A DNA stretch of 64,000 nucleotides from Cytobacillus purgationiresistens. GTDB taxonomy: Bacteria > Bacillota > Bacilli > Bacillales > Cytobacillaceae. The notes beneath the pieces are model-generated. The model saw only the letters and a list, made by a program, of their open reading frames with translations. It had not been told where the DNA came from and did no database searches. The position numbers were made by a program, and so were the translations under genes. Shown piece by piece: positions 39,276 to 47,784 of the stretch (its first letter is position 1; each line of letters starts with the position of its first letter). Where the stretch lies: positions 62,001 to 126,000 of the forward strand of contig NZ_JAUSUB010000010.1 of NCBI RefSeq assembly GCF_030813235.1, in the 5' to 3' direction.

Positions 39276-39315
39276 TCGTGGCGACAATAGTGATTTTCTA
39301 TTGGCGCAATGTTTA
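39276..39315 (-). other. Conserved stem element E2 downstream of a second HTH_36 gene
   Basis: Same CGTGGCGAC and GGCGCAATGTTTA flanks as E1 (3566-3613), with a CAATAG/CTATTG stem. It lies between the HTH_36 gene 39,392-39,802 and the gene 38,831-39,208. Confidence 0.5.
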
Positions 39316-39391
39316 ATCTTCTTAAAGATAGTTCTTGTTAAAAACATGGTTCTTCTTAGTGTCAAAGATAGCCATATCGGCGGTTACGGTG

Positions 39392-39802
39392 TCAGTCTCC
39401 GTTGACTTGGTCGCTTTTAAATATCGCCAGGCAGCTAACGGACATAATCGTATATCGCGTATTGTCCCATCTGCCGTGTTCGTCTCGGTCCTTTATCGAC
39501 CTAATAACCGGCTTCCCTTCCCACCTAAACGCTAGCAGGTCGTTCACATACTTATTTGCCGTCTGCCTACTTACTCCGAGACCCTTTGCGATTTGTGACT
39601 GCGTAGGGTAGCACTGGCGCTTTTCGTTCATATGCGATGCTATAACGCAGAGTGTCGTCCAATTCTTCGGACCTAATTTCGCGATTAGCCCCGACCTTAC
39701 TGCCGCTACGTACATCTTAAGGAATATTTCCTTTTCCTCTTTACCGGACGTCATGTCGTATTCGAATCGCGTTTCTACTGATAAGAGTTTACTTTCGGTC
39801 AA
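39392..39802 (-). CDS. HTH_36 winged-helix protein, replication-initiator-like (second copy)
   Basis: 136 aa, TTG 39802 with AAAGGAGG 8 nt upstream. Central QCYPTQSQIAKGLGVSRQTA and NKYVNDLLAFRWEG is an HTH_36 winged helix. The N-terminal FLKMYVAAVRSGLIAKLGPK part resembles plasmid/phage replication initiators. It is the first gene from the attachment-site end, and its upstream 600 bp is full of repeats, so it may act on them. Paralogue-like to 3723-4157 in domain and context. Confidence 0.65.
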   Translation of the reverse strand: MTESKLLSVETRFEYDMTSGKEEKEIFLKMYVAAVRSGLIAKLGPKNWTTLCVIASHMNEKRQCYPTQSQIAKGLGVSRQTANKYVNDLLAFRWEGKPVIRSIKDRDEHGRWDNTRYTIMSVSCLAIFKSDQVNGD

Positions 39803-39920
39803 TTTACCGACCTCCTTTCGTTCTTTACACGGTGAATATACGTTGAAGGTTTATCTCTTCATGTAATAATAGGCGCGAGGTTTTCAATCGGCGCAACCAT
39901 TTTCGATATTCTTACGCTTT

Positions 39921-39960
39921 CAATAGGAGATACGTTCGCTTTGGAATATCGAACATAAAA
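39921..39960 (-). promoter_or_regulatory. 40-bp upstream box, copy B
   Basis: 34 of 40 positions match 27,558-27,597. GTTCG and CGAAC half sites frame its centre. It lies 120 bp upstream of the HTH_36 gene at 39,392-39,802. Confidence 0.5.
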
Positions 39961-40284
39961 TCCGAAAACTTTTTCGCCTTCAATAGTAGATACAATCGCA
40001 AGGTCAATTTCGCACATGATTATCGAAAACTTTTTCACTCTCAATTGACTATACCCGCGAACATTTTACTTTCGGACAATTTCGCCCTCATATCAAATGA
40101 CGCACGCGCTTTAACTTTCGGACAATTTTCCGTCCCTATTTAGTAAGACGCATCCGCTTGCCAATTCGCGCACCATTACCGAAAATAACGGACAGCTTTC
40201 GTAAAGTGGACAAAAAAATCGCCAATCCCGAAGGACTGTCGATTGATATTGACATTTCTATTAAAGTTGGCGAAAATAGTTAAT

Positions 40285-40336
40285 GTAAGACACTAAAATT
40301 AGCACCGTAAGACACTCGTTGACACTTACGGACACA
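40285..40336. repeat. Repeated GTAAGACACT-type sites near the attachment site
   Basis: GTAAGACACT at 40,285-40,294 and 40,307-40,316, then GACACTTACGGACAC at about 40,321-40,335 (the same word in both directions). Direct and inverted short sites about 60-150 bp from the core suggest integrase arm-type or excisionase sites. Confidence 0.4.
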
Positions 40337-40392
40337 TACAACGGCTAATCACCGATTGACATTACGTTGACATAACGAATAGCCTTCCGTTG

Positions 40393-40437
40393 AGCCTCCT
40401 AAGCTGTAGGTCGTAGGTTCGATTCCTATCTGGGACG
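40393..40437 (+). other. Attachment site: 3' part of a tRNA-Arg(CCU) gene
   Basis: From the anticodon arm (CCT in the loop, 40,397-40,399) through the variable arm, T-arm (GTAGG-TTCGATT-CCTAT, 40,413-40,429), acceptor strand CTGGGAC and discriminator G. The 5' half (acceptor, D-arm) is missing; the sequence left of it is prophage. This is the classic right junction of a phage that integrates in a tRNA 3' end and carries the matching 3' segment. Not a functional tRNA here. Confidence 0.8.
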
Positions 40438-40446
40438 CTTAATGTA

Positions 40447-40492
40447 AACCACCGACAAACCTTGATTTATAAGGATTTGTCGGTGGTTTTTT
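40447..40492 (+). terminator. Terminator downstream of the tRNA 3' end
   Basis: AACCACCGACAAA and TTTGTCGGTGGTT form a 13-bp stem followed by TTTTTATT. Probably the original tRNA transcript terminator. Confidence 0.8.
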
Positions 40493-40530
40493 ATTATATA
40501 TAATTGATAAATGGTACACTCATTTTTGGA

Positions 40531-40552
40531 GTTTGGGGTCGGTTTGGGGTCG
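40531..40552. repeat. Tandem 11-bp repeat in the host flank
   Basis: GTTTGGGGTCG twice in tandem. The reverse strand has no long open frame. The stretch 40,493-40,867 otherwise shows only a hairpin (CATCGG/CCGATG, 40,759-40,782) before the next gene. Confidence 0.5.
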
Positions 40553-40867
40553 GAATGAGATTTTTCTACTTTTTTCATGCTTAAATTGCATTCCCCACCT
40601 GTTTAAGTACATTAATAATTATTTCCTTATTATTCAACAAACGGGGCGGTTTAGTTGAACAAGAAACAAGGGTTTTTTATGTATTTTGTCTAATTGGTAT
40701 TACTAACATTAAAATGGGGTGGACATTTTATGGAATTTTAAAAAAACAAAACATTAAGCATCGGTTCTTTCATATGCCGATGTTTTCTCTTTCCTAGCTA
40801 AAAGTATTTTCTCTGATTAAAATTGAGATAATATGAATACATTCAAAAAATTTCGAGGTGATTTAAG

Positions 40868-41341
40868 TTGAAACAATGGATAAAGGAAATTGAAATTGAT
40901 GCTCCGATTGATTACGTATGGAACTTTTTAGAAGGACCATTGGAGAATATGCAAAGGATTATGCCGGAGGTTCTGGAGAACAAACCAGTCAAAGTGACCG
41001 AAGAAGTGGTTGGAAGTATATACAGTCAAAAATATAAAGAAGGTAAAAGAATTGAAGAATACGATGTCGAAACGCTAGAATACCTCAATACTCCTGACCA
41101 AAAGAACCTTAAAGTTGGTTTCACCTTAGCTAAGATGTTCGAAATTACCGCAAAGTATGAATTAAGTAAAATCAACGATCAGAAAACTCGGTTTACATAC
41201 ACTTGCACAAATCGGCCATTAAGAGCGTTCCTCAAACTATTTTTATTTTTAGCAGGTGATAAAGTCGTCATAAAATTTTGTGAAAAAGTGAAAAAAGAGG
41301 CTGAAGCCGATTACCAAAAATCCGCTATGCTGGTAAAATAG
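40868..41341 (+). CDS. SRPBCC-family protein
   Basis: 157 aa; TTG 40868 with GAGGTGA 7 nt upstream. Bet v1-like hydrophobic ligand fold (START/AHSA1 superfamily): IEIDAPIDYVWNFLEGPLEN at the N-terminus, beta strands in the middle, and a long C-terminal helix (VVIKFCEKVKKEAEADYQKS). Ligand unknown. First clear host gene after the prophage. Confidence 0.75.
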   Translation: MKQWIKEIEIDAPIDYVWNFLEGPLENMQRIMPEVLENKPVKVTEEVVGSIYSQKYKEGKRIEEYDVETLEYLNTPDQKNLKVGFTLAKMFEITAKYELSKINDQKTRFTYTCTNRPLRAFLKLFLFLAGDKVVIKFCEKVKKEAEADYQKSAMLVK

Positions 41342-42407
41342 CTTCTAAAACGATGTCATTGCAGCCATCCCCTAATTTTGTGGGGCTCGAATTTAAGAGT
41401 ATTAAAGTGGCAGGCTATTTTAAGACGTTTCTTTGAAGTAGAAAAAACCACCCATTTTTGATAATGAAAACTCAGAAATGGAAAATGGGTTATATTTTCA
41501 GATTAATTATACCGTTCGCTTTCAGCGGGGCGAGCGTTAAGCCGCTTCGTTGATACACGCCTGCAGGGTCACGGGCTTTCTCGCTTCTCCCGCAGGAGCC
41601 GAATGGACACTTCTCCAGATCAACTGAAGTTTGCCTTTTATCGACACTCTGAAGAGTCTAAAAAGGCTCTTTTCTTATTTTTAGAACTCACCATCTTGTG
41701 TTGAAATTTTACAATCCACACATCCTAATATTAAAAGATGGAGTGAAATCTTGATTGCCAATATATTCAGAATCGAAAACGTACTCTTTTTGTGGGGAAT
41801 TGTATGATGTTTTATCACCAAAACAATCTTTTAATAGATTCTTGCCAGTGACATTATTTACATCTTGTATCCTTCTAATAGAAACCTTATTATTTATTGT
41901 TTTTAAATGGTGGAAAATGGTCGTATTAAATATTTAGTATTTGATGCATTGGCTCCACTAAATTCCCTCTTCCAAAAAATAGGTATTTATTAATTAAAGA
42001 AGCTTAACTCAACTTCACTTTTTCTTATTTACTCCTCTTTTTTAAACTATGGGTTTCAAAAGTTATTTTAAACAAAGAGATTCCTCTGAACGCCATTAAT
42101 AGGGTTCTATTATTAATTGAGAATGAACTTAAGCAATCTCCTTAATAAAAAAAATGATGACGATATTGAACTTATTTTATGTTTCCTGGAAAACCAAAAT
42201 CACTGCCAATACTATTCAAAACCTTACTACCCTCCTTTTTTAATAAATTCCAACTAAGACGATTTTAACGGATGATGGTTTGCTGGGAATGGATTCATTG
42301 GTTTGAATGGAGCAAATGATGTAGGTTCAAAGCAACTTACGAATAAAAATGATGATTTTCATTAAAACTAAGAGAAAATAATAAATCAGTCCTAGAGGTG
42401 AGAACAA
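41342..42407. other. Long intergenic region with one dispersed repeat
   Basis: About 1,070 bp without a supported gene. Holds a hairpin near 41,448-41,491 (CCATTTT/AAAATGG type) and dispersed repeat copy A (41,510-41,600). The rest is AT-rich with no clear signal. Confidence 0.6.
41510..41600. repeat. Dispersed ~90-bp repeat, copy A
   Basis: Shares ACCGTTCGCTTTC, GCGGGGCGAGCG and TCACGGGCTTTCTCGCTTCTCC with 52,182-52,275. GC-rich in an AT-rich setting; a known style of dispersed repeat in Bacillaceae genomes. Confidence 0.7.
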
Positions 42408-42923
42408 ATGATATTTATTTATAATGATTACGGTGGCACTCATACAACAGCTTTAGCTGCAGCGATTCACTTACAAATATTAAACCCCTCTTCTACTCCA
42501 CTGACAAAAGAAGAGATATTAGGCGTTCCTTTTTTTAATAAGCTTACAAAACAGGATTTCGGAAAGCTTATTTTTCATGGAAAAGATAGCGAAGGTCACT
42601 CTGTTTACACCATAGGAAGAAAATCGCAGAAGCTTGTTATTCCATCACTTAAAGAATTTGGTACACTCCTATTTGATCATTTCAATATAGATGAGCGCAT
42701 TATATTCTCAAATACCTCCCCCACTGTTCCTTTATTTTTATCTATAGGAGGTTTTTTTTCAAGGGGGTTGAAAATAGACAGCATTGGTGTTCCTTTTTTA
42801 ATAAAGGGAGCACAACAATGTATTTTTACAATTAATGAATTAGTAGAAAACACAAAGAAAATTGCCGACACTTCTACAGAGGAGAAAATCATTGTATTAG
42901 AAAATAAGAATTATTCAAGTTAA
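42408..42923 (+). CDS. DUF3189 family protein
   Basis: 171 aa; AGAGGTGAG before ATG 42408. Opening IFIYNDYGGTHTTALAAAIH is the DUF3189 hallmark. The family occurs in spore-forming Firmicutes; function unknown. Confidence 0.7.
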   Translation: MIFIYNDYGGTHTTALAAAIHLQILNPSSTPLTKEEILGVPFFNKLTKQDFGKLIFHGKDSEGHSVYTIGRKSQKLVIPSLKEFGTLLFDHFNIDERIIFSNTSPTVPLFLSIGGFFSRGLKIDSIGVPFLIKGAQQCIFTINELVENTKKIADTSTEEKIIVLENKNYSS

Positions 42924-43042
42924 GAGCTCATTGAATCCGATTTTTTCCTCAATAAATCAATGTAGGCACTTTTAAAAATATAAAAATCCCCTCTTTACTT
43001 AACAATTCATTTTTTACACTTTTAAAGGTTGTTTAAATATCA

Positions 43043-43151
43043 TTTACAATCATCTTCATCTTAATTAATACATAAATGTTAATTATATTTAGTGGGGATG
43101 GCATGTGTGGCTATCAACGTATTTGGCTCCGCCTGCGCCAAGTACTTTTTT
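43043..43151 (+). ncRNA. Possible small RNA or micropeptide transcript
   Basis: TTTACA (43,043-43,048), 17 bp, TAATAC (43,066-43,071), then about 75 nt ending in a 9-bp hairpin GTATTTGGC/GCCAAGTAC with six T (43,119-43,151). A short ORF (ATG at 43,103, 16 codons) overlaps it with GGGGATGG before it. Unclear whether RNA or peptide is the product. Confidence 0.35.
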
Positions 43152-43253
43152 AGTTCATTTTAAGTTGGCAACGTGTGGAAAATAGTGACCTCTTTCTAAC
43201 ACACTTTCTTGTTGTTATAATAAATATCAATATACTTTTGGAGGTTCGTCCAT

Positions 43254-43673
43254 ATGAAACCGCGGATTACCGTCATAACTTTGGGTGTGAATAATTTAGA
43301 AAAATCCTTACAGTTTTATCGAGATGGTCTAGGACTAGCAACAAAAGGTATAGTTGGTGAAGAATTTGAGCATGGCGCAGTTGCTTTTTTTGACCTGCAA
43401 AATAGTTTAAAGCTTGCCATTTGGAATCGCAAAGATATGGCCCATGAAACAAAAGTTACTTTATCTGCATCAAGCCCTACTGAATTTACATTAGGGCACA
43501 ATGTCGATAGCAAAGCGCAGGTAGATGAAGTGATGGAAGAGGCAAAACAGGCCGGAGCAACTATTACCGATACGGCTTATGACACGTTCTGGGGTGGATA
43601 CTCTGGTCACTTCCAAGATCCTGATGGTCATTTATGGGAAGTTGTTTGGAATCCAGATTTAGAGAACATTTAA
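43254..43673 (+). CDS. VOC-family (glyoxalase/bleomycin resistance-like) protein
   Basis: 139 aa; GGAGG before ATG 43254. Paired beta-alpha-beta-beta-beta motifs: RITVITLGVNNLEKSLQFYR opening and SGHFQDPDGHLWEVVWNP near the end with metal-site H and E. Substrate unknown; could be a dioxygenase or resistance-type protein. Confidence 0.8.
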   Translation: MKPRITVITLGVNNLEKSLQFYRDGLGLATKGIVGEEFEHGAVAFFDLQNSLKLAIWNRKDMAHETKVTLSASSPTEFTLGHNVDSKAQVDEVMEEAKQAGATITDTAYDTFWGGYSGHFQDPDGHLWEVVWNPDLENI

Positions 43674-43852
43674 TAATAAAGTTTTTGAAAATAACTTTTG
43701 GTAAAAAATGCGGACAACTGCTTAAAACAGGCTAGGTAATAAAAGCTAACTAGTAAAACAGATGAATCAGTGGCTATTCATGTCGTAAGGAGCTCTTTTT
43801 AGAGATGTCTAGCCTCTGGCAATAAGCCATCCTCTAAATGCAAATATAAGCA

Positions 43853-43886
43853 ACCACATTTAAAAATAATGGGTTGTTCTTTTTTT
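43853..43886 (+). terminator. Terminator downstream of the VOC gene
   Basis: AACCACAT and ATGGGTTG arms followed by TTCTTTTTTT. Confidence 0.55.
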
Positions 43887-44003
43887 ATTTCTATTCTTTT
43901 TCTTTCATTAAAACCAAGCACATTATATAGGGAGCTGAATAAATTATTCTAAATAATAGGTATTTACCTATATAGGTACCTTTGTTCAAGGAGGAAAAAG
44001 TGA

Positions 44004-44165
44004 ATGAACAGTAACGATGTCGCATTAATTGAAGAGGCACACAATACGTTCATTGGTAGACTGTTTACTTTAGGTGGTTCAGTATTGTTTTTTATTGGCT
44101 CATTAGTTGCTGCCATTGTAGGCTATCAATCATATATGAGACTGTTAGATGAACATCCCAAATAA
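44004..44165 (+). CDS. Small membrane protein, 53 aa
   Basis: ATG 44004 with AAGGAGGAAAA. One transmembrane helix (GGSVLFFIGSLVAAIVGY) between an acidic N-terminus and a short C-terminal tail. Function unknown. Followed by a hairpin AATAACCC/GGGTTATT with T residues (44,199-44,234). Confidence 0.6.
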   Translation: MNSNDVALIEEAHNTFIGRLFTLGGSVLFFIGSLVAAIVGYQSYMRLLDEHPK

Positions 44166-44483
44166 AGCTATATTACCCTTATGCATGATGATAATTTAGA
44201 AATAACCCTTCTCTAATATGATGGGTTATTTTAATCGGACATTTTATTATATGTCCGGAAGCTCTTTCCTCACAGTTCTCTGTTGCTGATAAGGTCACCT
44301 AAACTGTTACAAAATAGGGACTTCCAGGTTAAAAAATTCAATCCTTTATCATTATTTTTTATTCTTTTTCTTTTATAAACTACGGCTTTCAAGAATATAT
44401 CTGCAACGAAGAATACTCGAATAGGTTTGAATGGAATAAATCATTTTTTAATACACATCCTAGGTCTAGGAGGTGAAATCGTA

Positions 44484-44636
44484 ATGGAGAAACATGAGAA
44501 ATCTCGGGAAATTGGTCAAAAATCAGATGAAATGAATGCGATGGATCAAGGACTTAACTTATTTTCACAAGTAATCAACAATGCGACTGGTATTGACCGA
44601 GGAAATGATGGAAAGATTGAAGATGATGAAGAATAA
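44484..44636 (+). CDS. Small acidic protein, 50 aa
   Basis: ATG 44484 with GGAGGTGA; the frame open from 44427 lacks a site. Hydrophilic, Asn/Asp/Glu-rich with tail DDEE. Followed by a terminator hairpin AGCACTTTA/TAAAGTGCT with T run (44,654-44,690). Possibly a sporulation small protein; not recognised. Confidence 0.55.
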   Translation: MEKHEKSREIGQKSDEMNAMDQGLNLFSQVINNATGIDRGNDGKIEDDEE

Positions 44637-44761
44637 ATCTATATAGTCACTTTAAGCACTTTATAATCATCAGATTAAAGTGCTTTTTTTATGAAAAAGA
44701 TAGATTAGACAAGGTTCTTCTCCTATCAAAGAATCATATCCTGCTTATAAGGAGTGATTCT

Positions 44762-44968
44762 ATGCAATGGCATCATAAATTAACAGGTTTGATCGGCAAA
44801 CCAATCGGACTTTCTTTTACAAATGGCCAAGGTGCATCGGGTGTATTATGCGGGGTTAATGGCGGAAAATTACTATTAATCGAGTATTTATATCAAGCAC
44901 AATTCTCATTAAAGCAATATGATTTATATATGATTCAAGATATTCACAGCTTTCCTTCCTGTCACTAG
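44762..44968 (+). CDS. DUF2642-like small protein (YuzF-type)
   Basis: 68 aa; AAGGAGTGATTCT before ATG 44762. LTGLIGKPIGLSFTNGQGAS and LLLIEYLYQAQFSLKQYDLY fit DUF2642 beta-rich proteins of Bacillus, some linked to the spore coat. Family recall is moderate. Confidence 0.5.
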   Translation: MQWHHKLTGLIGKPIGLSFTNGQGASGVLCGVNGGKLLLIEYLYQAQFSLKQYDLYMIQDIHSFPSCH

Positions 44969-45002
44969 CCACTTAATGTTGTGGGCTTTCAAAAAAAGCT
45001 GT

Positions 45003-45134
45003 TTAATAAAAATAATGCCTATCCTCAGGTTCGTACAATTCTTCATCCACATCGTAATCAATACTCTCATCAAAAAAAATTGCTTGTTCCTCATTCTCTG
45101 TTTTAGTAAATAAATTCAGGATAAACGTAAACAT
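45003..45134 (-). CDS. Small acidic protein, 43 aa
   Basis: ATG 45134 with AAGAGGTGA. Short hydrophobic start (FTFILNLFTK), then very acidic (FDESIDYDVDEELYEPEDRH). Overlap-free, right after the 57-aa gene, likely one transcript. Confidence 0.5.
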   Translation of the reverse strand: MFTFILNLFTKTENEEQAIFFDESIDYDVDEELYEPEDRHYFY

Positions 45135-45141
45135 ATTGAAT

Positions 45142-45315
45142 TCACCTCTTAGAATAATGTTTTTTTGGCGACAGCAGTTTTAAAAGTATAACTTGATGAT
45201 ACTTTGCTTTTTTATAAAAAGTTAAAAACAAACTTGAGGGTACTACAGTATCCAAGAGATAATTGTAATTAAGAAACCAAAAACGGTGCCATCCAATCTT
45301 TAATTGTATGATCAT
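45142..45315 (-). CDS. Small basic protein, 57 aa
   Basis: ATG 45315 with GGGGTGAAGA. Begins IIQLKIGWHRFWFLNYNYLL; the KIGWxRFWxxxYxYLL opening occurs in small proteins of Bacillus of unknown function. C-terminus basic (LLSPKKHYSKR). Confidence 0.5.
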   Translation of the reverse strand: MIIQLKIGWHRFWFLNYNYLLDTVVPSSLFLTFYKKAKYHQVILLKLLSPKKHYSKR

Positions 45316-45539
45316 CTTCTTCACCCCTTATCTCCTTGATGCTATAAAGATAACAGAAATATGTTAAGTCCATATAAATCCTTTGTGAACAAATGTAAAT
45401 TTTTATCCAGATTGCTGTGTTGAAACGATCCAATGCTTATTTCTTGTACTAAGATTCTCTTTTCCTCTTATAGCTTTCTTCCCTTTCAGTAAAAATATGA
45501 TAAAATGAAATGTACTGCTATAAAAGGAGTTATTATTCA

Positions 45540-47270
45540 ATGAATGTAATCGTTTCAACATTAAATGCAAAGTATATCCACACGAATTTAGCCATTCGTT
45601 ATTTAAAAACTTATGCCGCACCAGAATTTGATATAGAGCTGACAGAATATACAATAAAGGACCCAATCATGAATATCGTCACTGATTTGATTGGGAAAAA
45701 GCCTGATATCATAGGGTTCAGTTGTTATATTTGGAATATCGAAGAAACCATTAAAGTCGTAAAAATGATTAAAAAAATTAATCCAGACATCCAAATCATC
45801 GTTGGTGGACCTGAAGTAACTTACGATGTATTAGATTGGATGGATTTAGTTCCAGAATTTGACTTTATTTCCATAGGCGAAGGAGAGGAAACCTTCAAAC
45901 AGCTGCTTACTGAGCTGCATGGTGAAAAACAAATGGAAAACGTTCATGGAATCGCATTTAGGACAGATGGAAATGTAAAAATCAATCCACAGAGGAATAA
46001 ACTTAGCCTCCGTGACCTCCCCTCTCCCTATCGCTTAGAAGAAGATGTTTCACAATTGTCTAAGCGTGTAACCTATATTGAGACAAGTCGTGGCTGTCCG
46101 TTTAGCTGTCAATTTTGTCTTTCTTCCATTGAAGTCGGTGTGCGCTATTTCGATCGTGAGAAAGTAAAGGAAGATATCCGATACTTAATGGCAAACGGTG
46201 CTAAAACAATTAAATTTGTTGACCGCACATTTAATATCAGCCGCAGCTATGCGATGGAAATGTTTCAGTTTTTAATTGACGAGCATTTACCTGGCACTGT
46301 ATTTCAATTTGAAATCACAGCAGATATTATGCGTCCAGAAGTCATTGAGTTTTTAAATGAAACAGCTCCTCCAGGCTTATTCCGTTTTGAAATTGGCGTT
46401 CAGTCAACCAATGATGAAACGAATGAGCTGGTCATGAGAAAACAAAACTTCAAAAAGCTTACTCGGACTGTAACGATGGTGAAGGAAGGTGGGAAAATTG
46501 ACCAGCATCTAGACTTAATCGCCGGCTTGCCAGAAGAGGATTATGAAACGTTTAAAAAGACTTTCAATGATGTTTTTGCGATGAGACCAGAAGAATTGCA
46601 GCTTGGCTTTTTGAAGATGCTAAGAGGGACTGGTTTGAGAATCCGTGCTAATCAGCACAAATATGTTTATATGGATCACTCGCCTTACGAAATTCTTGGT
46701 AATAATGTATTGTCCTTTGAAGATATTATCAAAATTAAACAAGTCGAGGATGTGCTAGAGAAGTACTGGAATGACCATCGAATGGATACGACTGTCGAGT
46801 ATCTGGTTACAAATGTATTTCAGACGCCATTTGATTTCTTCCAAGCATTCGGAAGCTATTGGGAAGCAAAAGGATGGTCTAGAATTGGACATCAACTAGA
46901 GGATTTGTATAGAAGGTTAATTGAGTTTCTTCAGTCCCAAGACATCTCTGATATTGAGATTATTGAAGGTTTGATGAAGTACGATTATCTATCCAAGCTA
47001 AAATATAAACCAAGAAAGCCTTGGTGGGAATCCAGCCTGGAGAAATCAGAAAGATCAATGCTTTATCAACATTATTTGAAAGACCCAGCTGCCCTAAATG
47101 AAGAATTTTCTAAACTGAAATTAAACGAAAAAGACATTTACAAGCATACGATATTAGAAAAACTTCCCTTTAATTTGCAGCAATACCTAGCAGACGGATC
47201 AATCATTAAAGAAGAAAATATCCTCCTAATTTACTTTGCAAAAGAAGAAGCAACCATATTCGCATCATAG
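45540..47270 (+). CDS. B12-binding radical SAM protein (DUF4080)
   Basis: 576 aa; ATG 45540 with AAGGAG, preferred to an upstream in-frame start. N-terminal B12-binding-like domain (NLAIRYLKTYAAPEFDIELT; IIVGGPEVTYD), then radical SAM cluster motif RGCPFSCQFCLSS near residues 186-195, and C-terminal DUF4080. Such enzymes do methylation or rearrangement on unknown substrates. Common in Bacillaceae. Confidence 0.85.
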   Translation: MNVIVSTLNAKYIHTNLAIRYLKTYAAPEFDIELTEYTIKDPIMNIVTDLIGKKPDIIGFSCYIWNIEETIKVVKMIKKINPDIQIIVGGPEVTYDVLDWMDLVPEFDFISIGEGEETFKQLLTELHGEKQMENVHGIAFRTDGNVKINPQRNKLSLRDLPSPYRLEEDVSQLSKRVTYIETSRGCPFSCQFCLSSIEVGVRYFDREKVKEDIRYLMANGAKTIKFVDRTFNISRSYAMEMFQFLIDEHLPGTVFQFEITADIMRPEVIEFLNETAPPGLFRFEIGVQSTNDETNELVMRKQNFKKLTRTVTMVKEGGKIDQHLDLIAGLPEEDYETFKKTFNDVFAMRPEELQLGFLKMLRGTGLRIRANQHKYVYMDHSPYEILGNNVLSFEDIIKIKQVEDVLEKYWNDHRMDTTVEYLVTNVFQTPFDFFQAFGSYWEAKGWSRIGHQLEDLYRRLIEFLQSQDISDIEIIEGLMKYDYLSKLKYKPRKPWWESSLEKSERSMLYQHYLKDPAALNEEFSKLKLNEKDIYKHTILEKLPFNLQQYLADGSIIKEENILLIYFAKEEATIFAS

Positions 47271-47321
47271 TTTTTTTGTCGAAAGATGTCGGTGACAGGC
47301 ACCTACATCTTTCGACAAAAA
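47271..47321. repeat. Hairpin repeat with GGTGACAGGCACC core, copy 1
   Basis: TTTTTTGTCGAAAGATGT and ACATCTTTCGACAAAAA arms around CGGTGACAGGCACCT. Sits directly after the radical SAM gene and may also end its transcript. Core repeats at 48,137-48,187 and 57,974-57,990. Confidence 0.75.
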
Positions 47322-47338
47322 GTTGAAGAAAAATCCAA

Positions 47339-47485
47339 TTATGGGTTTTTCTTTTTATTTGATGTTTTTTCGTTATTCATATTCGTTATTTCATATATTT
47401 TTGAAGCATTCATATCTCCGAATTCCATGCCAAATTCTACATTTACATTTGGTTCCACTTTGTTTTCATTCATCTTTTTTTTCAT
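47339..47485 (-). CDS. Small Asn/Lys-rich protein, 48 aa
   Basis: ATG 47485 overlaps the stop of the upstream gene (TAATG). NVNVEFGMEFGDMNASKIYE in the middle, Lys/Asn-rich tail. Possibly spore-related like its neighbour; not recognised. Confidence 0.5.
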   Translation of the reverse strand: MKKKMNENKVEPNVNVEFGMEFGDMNASKIYEITNMNNEKTSNKKKNP

Positions 47486-47649
47486 TATGATCTTCCTTTT
47501 CTTCCTTGCTTTGAGTTGCGATTGGCACCTTTCATTGGGTTCTCACCATTTGAGAACTCCGCAGTGAACTCGGTATCTTGACGATTGGCACGTGGGGTTT
47601 TACTGTACTTCTCTACTGCGTCATTTTGAGCTTTTCTTTTAGCCACCAT
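47485..47649 (-). CDS. Small basic protein, 54 aa, possibly spore-associated
   Basis: ATG 47649 with AGGAGGA; hydrophilic with QDTEFTAEFSNGENPMKGAN and a basic end. The TEF-x-(A/S)EF pattern loosely recalls gamma-type SASP repeats, but the match is weak. Confidence 0.45.
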   Translation of the reverse strand: MVAKRKAQNDAVEKYSKTPRANRQDTEFTAEFSNGENPMKGANRNSKQGRKGRS

Positions 47650-47784
47650 CATTCCTCCTATTATTAAAATCATTTTTATATTTTGCATTAAGATATTTAT
47701 TATTCATTCCTAATTTTACTGAAGTTCAATCAACATAAAAAATACTGCCCGGCAAAAAATAAGAACTAAAAGGAGTGATGAAAG

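Larger units (their letters stand above)
39803..40392. other. Repeat-rich non-coding region next to the attachment site
   Basis: No well-supported gene in about 590 bp. It holds three imperfect ~60-bp repeats (starts 39,904; 39,963; 40,024, plus-strand CGA-A/T-A-TTTTTC-type start and TCAATA/TCAATT end), two imperfect ~47-bp repeats with ACTTTCGGACAATTT (40,068; 40,114) and GACGCA (40,099; 40,147), and decamers near the attachment site. Likely regulatory, replication or recombination sites. Confidence 0.55.

Noticed and set aside
39859-40044. 61-codon ORF between the HTH_36 gene and the attachment site
   Set aside because: TTG start without a ribosome binding site; the frame is open because of ~60-bp repeats.
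40393-40437. Complete tRNA gene
   Set aside because: Acceptor 5' strand and D-arm are missing to the left.
40531-40552. Remnant of an integrase C-terminus at the tandem GGGGTCG repeat
   Set aside because: Reverse translation gives only a short open stretch and no catalytic motif; recorded as a repeat only.
41755-41937. 60-codon ORF in the long host intergenic region
   Set aside because: TTG start, no site, no family; likely chance.
47286-47567. Phe/Ile-rich ORF after the radical SAM gene
   Set aside because: Begins inside the hairpin repeat and is antisense to two small genes with good ribosome binding sites.
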